Shown piece by piece: positions 62,028 through 64,000 of a DNA stretch of 64,000 nt (within the stretch, counting starts at the first letter, position 1; every line of letters starts with the position of its first letter). The notes beneath the pieces were generated by a model. The model had not been told where the DNA came from, ran no database searches, and saw only the letters and a program-made list of their open reading frames with translations. Source of the DNA: Halocynthiibacter styelae (GTDB lineage: Bacteria; Pseudomonadota; Alphaproteobacteria; Rhodobacterales; Rhodobacteraceae); the NCBI RefSeq assembly GCF_016123485.1, contig NZ_JADCKQ010000007.1, forward strand, positions 124,001 through 188,000, given 5' to 3'. Made by a program: the position numbers and the translations under genes.

Positions 62028-62056
62028 GATCTGGTGCTGCGCGGCTGCGCCAGATC
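62028..62056 (+). terminator. candidate terminator hairpin after the MscS-type gene
   Basis: GATCTGG-T-GC (62028-62037) pairs with GC-G-CCAGATC (62047-62056). It is strong but lacks a following T tract. Confidence 0.45.
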
Positions 62057-62181
62057 GTTCGCCGGGCAGGGCGCGTTGCGTCATTTCCGAACGGCTGTTG
62101 CACAAGACAGGTGGAATTTACTGTAAGCGACAGACAGTTATACCGTTGTGCATTTTTTTTGAAAAAGGCGCGATTTGCCTC

Positions 62182-62210
62182 TTGAACTCCCCCTTAGTTA
62201 AAGGCTATTC
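62182..62210 (+). promoter_or_regulatory. candidate promoter for tRNA-Ser
   Basis: TTGAAC at 62182-62187, 18 bases, then TATTCC from 62206, ending 11 bases before the tRNA 5' end. The spacing leaves room for a short leader only. Confidence 0.4.
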
Positions 62211-62216
62211 CCTCGC

Positions 62217-63821
62217 TCAGTGGACAGGTGGCCGAGTGGTCGAAGGCGCACGCCTGGAAAGTGTGTAGGCGGGGAACCGTCTCCAGGGTTCGAATCCCTG
62301 TCTGTCCGCCATTATTTTATTTTGGCAAGAAAACCCCTCTAACACCTTGAATGGCAAGGTGGTTTTTGGTGTTCGAAGTCCTTGATTTCGTGCAAAGGTA
62401 ATTTGTTCTGTGAAAGCCAGTCTCAGGACGGTGCGTTGGGCGATCAGATTGCCACTTTTCCAGAGTTTCCAAGGGTTTGACAGGAATTGTAGTGCGTGTT
62501 CGAACATTTGCTCGAAGGTATGCAGTGGTTTGCCTTTATTTTGCAGTTTTTCATCTAAAATCAGCTTCTCACGCTCCATTTTTTCGATGCGCTTCTCATA
62601 GGCGGTGATCAGGGTCGGGCTGTCCGCGTCCACGACACGATCCAGCAGGCCTTCGATTTGTTTTTCCAATCTGTTGCGTTCAGTGCGGATCAGGCGCTTG
62701 TCGGCTTCCATCTGTCCCGCACGTTGCCCCCAAGCGTCTCTGAACATCTTTTTTGCCACGGTAAACATGCCATCTGACGGCGTGAGGCTTTGCATCAGTG
62801 CATCAAATTCACCTTCGAGCACATCACGACGGATCGATTTACGATAGCTTGGGCATCCTTTGGCGTGGCAGAGGTAATACGGATGTTTCTTGCCCGACTT
62901 GCTGGTCGACCAGCAGGCGGTCAGAGGCGTGTTGCAGTCGTCGCAGCACACGAACCCACGCAGTGGGAAATCCGCGCTGATATCCTTGCGAGCCGGCGCA
63001 CGGGCTCCGTCCTTGATCCGTTGCTGGATCAATTCATGGGTCTCAAGTGAGATCAGGCCTTCATGATGACCTTTGCGCAGAGACACATCCCACTCGGGAA
63101 TTTCAATGTAACCCGCAAAATGTATGCGGGTCATCAGGCGGATGATCCGTTCAAATCGGATTGTGCCGTCGGCAAAGTCTTTCGGGAACGCAGGTTTGCC
63201 TTCCAGAAACCGTTTCACTTCGGCCTGTGTTTCAAAATGGCCAGAGGCAAATCCTTCCAAAGCTTCCTGGATGATGGACGCCAAAGGTTCATCCCGGACC
63301 AGCATATTGCCATGCCCTGCAACACGCTCATACTTGTATCCAATCGGGGCGCGGAACACCCAATAGCCATTCAGCGCACGGCCCCGCATACGGTTCTTGG
63401 TTTGCTCACCATTTTTCTGACGTTGGTGCTGGGAGACTGATGCCAGCAGGTTTTCCACCAGAATGCTGTCGCTGTCCTCGCCAAACTCAATGGACGGGCT
63501 TTCCAGCTTGCCGCCTGCCTCGGCCAGCAGTGCCCGCAATTGCCAATGGCCCACCACATCCCGTGCAAAACGGTTAATGTCGTCAATGATGACAACGCAG
63601 GTTTCCTTTTGCGCTTTCAGATAGGCCAACAAGGCAATCATGGCAGGGCGATCCGCATCACCACCGGATTTATTATCATTAAAGACCTCCAGCACCTCAT
63701 AGCCCTTATACCGCGCATATTCGCGGCAACGGCTTTCCTGTGAGGCTAGGCCATCCCCCTTCTTCAACTGAGCGACGCTTGAAACGCGGGCGTAAATGAC
63801 GGCATTTTGTTGTGGTTCCAT
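62217..63821 (-). CDS. large serine recombinase, C-terminus read through host tRNA-Ser
   Basis: A 534-residue site-specific recombinase. The resolvase catalytic domain (1-140) has nucleophile S14 in 'VIYARVSSVAQ'. The Recombinase domain (about 160-290) is followed by a zinc ribbon with four cysteines ('CCDDCNTPL', 'YLCHAKGC') and a coiled coil (about 380-450). The last 30 or so residues (from 'MADRQGFEPWRRFPAY' on) are the antisense translation of the tRNA-Ser gene, and the TGA at 62217-62219 lies in host DNA beyond it. The functional protein probably ends before this. It integrates or excises the element entering at 62312. Its ATG overlaps the preceding stop (TAATG). Confidence 0.88.
   Translation of the reverse strand: MEPQQNAVIYARVSSVAQLKKGDGLASQESRCREYARYKGYEVLEVFNDNKSGGDADRPAMIALLAYLKAQKETCVVIIDDINRFARDVVGHWQLRALLAEAGGKLESPSIEFGEDSDSILVENLLASVSQHQRQKNGEQTKNRMRGRALNGYWVFRAPIGYKYERVAGHGNMLVRDEPLASIIQEALEGFASGHFETQAEVKRFLEGKPAFPKDFADGTIRFERIIRLMTRIHFAGYIEIPEWDVSLRKGHHEGLISLETHELIQQRIKDGARAPARKDISADFPLRGFVCCDDCNTPLTACWSTSKSGKKHPYYLCHAKGCPSYRKSIRRDVLEGEFDALMQSLTPSDGMFTVAKKMFRDAWGQRAGQMEADKRLIRTERNRLEKQIEGLLDRVVDADSPTLITAYEKRIEKMEREKLILDEKLQNKGKPLHTFEQMFEHALQFLSNPWKLWKSGNLIAQRTVLRLAFTEQITFARNQGLRTPKTTLPFKVLEGFSCQNKIMADRQGFEPWRRFPAYTLSRRAPSTTRPPVH
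62222..62311 (+). tRNA. tRNA-Ser (anticodon GGA)
   Basis: A 90-base tRNA with a long variable arm. The acceptor stem GGACAGG pairs with TCTGTCC (one G-U), the anticodon loop is CTGGAAA with GGA at 62256-62258, and the T-arm is CAGGG-TTCGAAT-CCCTG. The discriminator is G and CCA is encoded (62309-62311). It reads UCC and UCU codons. Its 3' end is the probable integration site of the element to the right. Confidence 0.97.
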
Positions 63822-64000
63822 TAAAGACTCCCTTCCTGTTGTGCGCCCGTTTTGTCGGCTGCGGCATGTTCAAAAACTGTTCTGGTATCTGGTGAGTTTA
63901 ACACATCCATGGCGAGCATTTCTGCCAAAGACACATCTTTTCCCCCGATTTGTTGTGCGCGGGCCTGCTGCACGGGATGAATGCCGAAGCCAAGATCGAC
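62312..64000. mobile_element. left end of an integrated element at tRNA-Ser
   Basis: A recombinase gene lies immediately against the 3' end of an intact tRNA-Ser and reads towards it, with another gene coupled upstream of it and running off the window. This is the usual layout of a genomic island, prophage or conjugative element edge. The attachment core presumably lies in the tRNA 3' half; the other end is outside the window, so the type of element cannot be stated. Confidence 0.65.
63821..64000 (-). CDS. C-terminal part of an unidentified element gene (window edge)
   Basis: An open minus-strand frame enters from the right edge and ends at a TAA (63823-63821) that overlaps the recombinase start by one base. 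The 59 visible residues ('VDLGFGIHPVQQARAQQIGG', 'SLAEMLAMDVLNSPDTRTVF', '…QQEGSL') belong to no family I recognise. The GGAAGGGAG near its end serves as the recombinase ribosome binding site. Coupling to the recombinase suggests it belongs to the element. Confidence 0.6.
   Translation of the reverse strand, partial: VDLGFGIHPVQQARAQQIGGKDVSLAEMLAMDVLNSPDTRTVFEHAAADKTGAQQEGSL

Noticed and set aside
62312-62400. Second copy of the tRNA-Ser 3' end as attR inside the window
   Set aside because: I looked for a repeat of the CAGGGTTCGAATCCCTG region elsewhere in 62312-64000 and did not see one. The other end of the element must lie beyond the window.

Overview
The window looks like chromosomal DNA of a marine alphaproteobacterium of the order Rhodobacterales (Roseobacter-type). 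The evidence is the gene content: a circularly permuted two-piece tmRNA, the trgA-trgB-cysK locus known from Rhodobacter sphaeroides, a DUF1476 (ATP synthase zeta-type) gene, a split cobalamin methyltransferase set (corrinoid protein, DUF1638 protein, Bmt-like protein), acuI next to BCCT transporters, an RNase E with a large acidic insert in its S1 domain, a GTTC-N7-GTTC SOS box, and short intergenic repeats of a type common in this order. The window is mostly housekeeping and is densely packed. Only its right end enters a mobile element.

Layout. 1-3.5 kb: two tandem DUF3137-like membrane genes, a DsbA-family oxidase and an M48 metalloprotease with TPRs (all minus). 3.7-9 kb: amiC, a class A penicillin-binding protein and prfB. 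9-14.7 kb: a secreted protein, a DUF2189 protein, a deleted DinB pseudogene, a bactofilin/LytM peptidase pair, DUF455 and bcp. 14.8-19.3 kb: a very large AsmA/YhdP-type protein, a lipoprotein and sufE. 19.4-23.2 kb: the split methionine-synthase-type genes, interrupted by a divergent radical SAM gene with an SOS box. 23.3-25.8 kb: an MprF-like protein and DUF1476. 26-30.5 kb: purC-purS, then a retron-type reverse transcriptase and an alcohol dehydrogenase, then purQ. 30.6-34.6 kb: dctB-dctD and a membrane protein. 34.7-38.3 kb: rne with a long leader. 38.4-45.2 kb: a TusA-like protein, CcdA, a hydrolase/P450 pair, an RHH protein, DUF4169, fumC and an AEC permease. 45.2-45.7 kb: an octanucleotide array and hairpins. 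45.7-51.2 kb: sspB, chrA, ssrA, a FadR-type regulator, DUF2182 and DUF1326. 51.4-54.8 kb: acuI, a deleted BCCT pseudogene and an intact BCCT gene. 54.9-62 kb: DUF6500, a class V aminotransferase, trgA, trgB, cysK and an MscS-type channel. 62.2 kb to the end: tRNA-Ser(GGA), and against it a large serine recombinase whose reading frame runs through the tRNA gene, marking the edge of an integrated element that continues past the window.

The most interesting feature is the retron-type reverse transcriptase (27382-28683). It sits between purS and purQ and is preceded by about 250 bp of hairpin-rich non-coding DNA that could be its msr-msd template. I see no recognisable effector gene beside it. 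Other points worth following: the recombinase C-terminus supplied by host tRNA DNA, a DctD-type activator without the GAFTGA motif, a perfect alphaproteobacterial SOS box at a SplB-like radical SAM gene, a perfect 14.5-copy 8-bp tandem array, and two internally deleted pseudogenes (DinB and BCCT).
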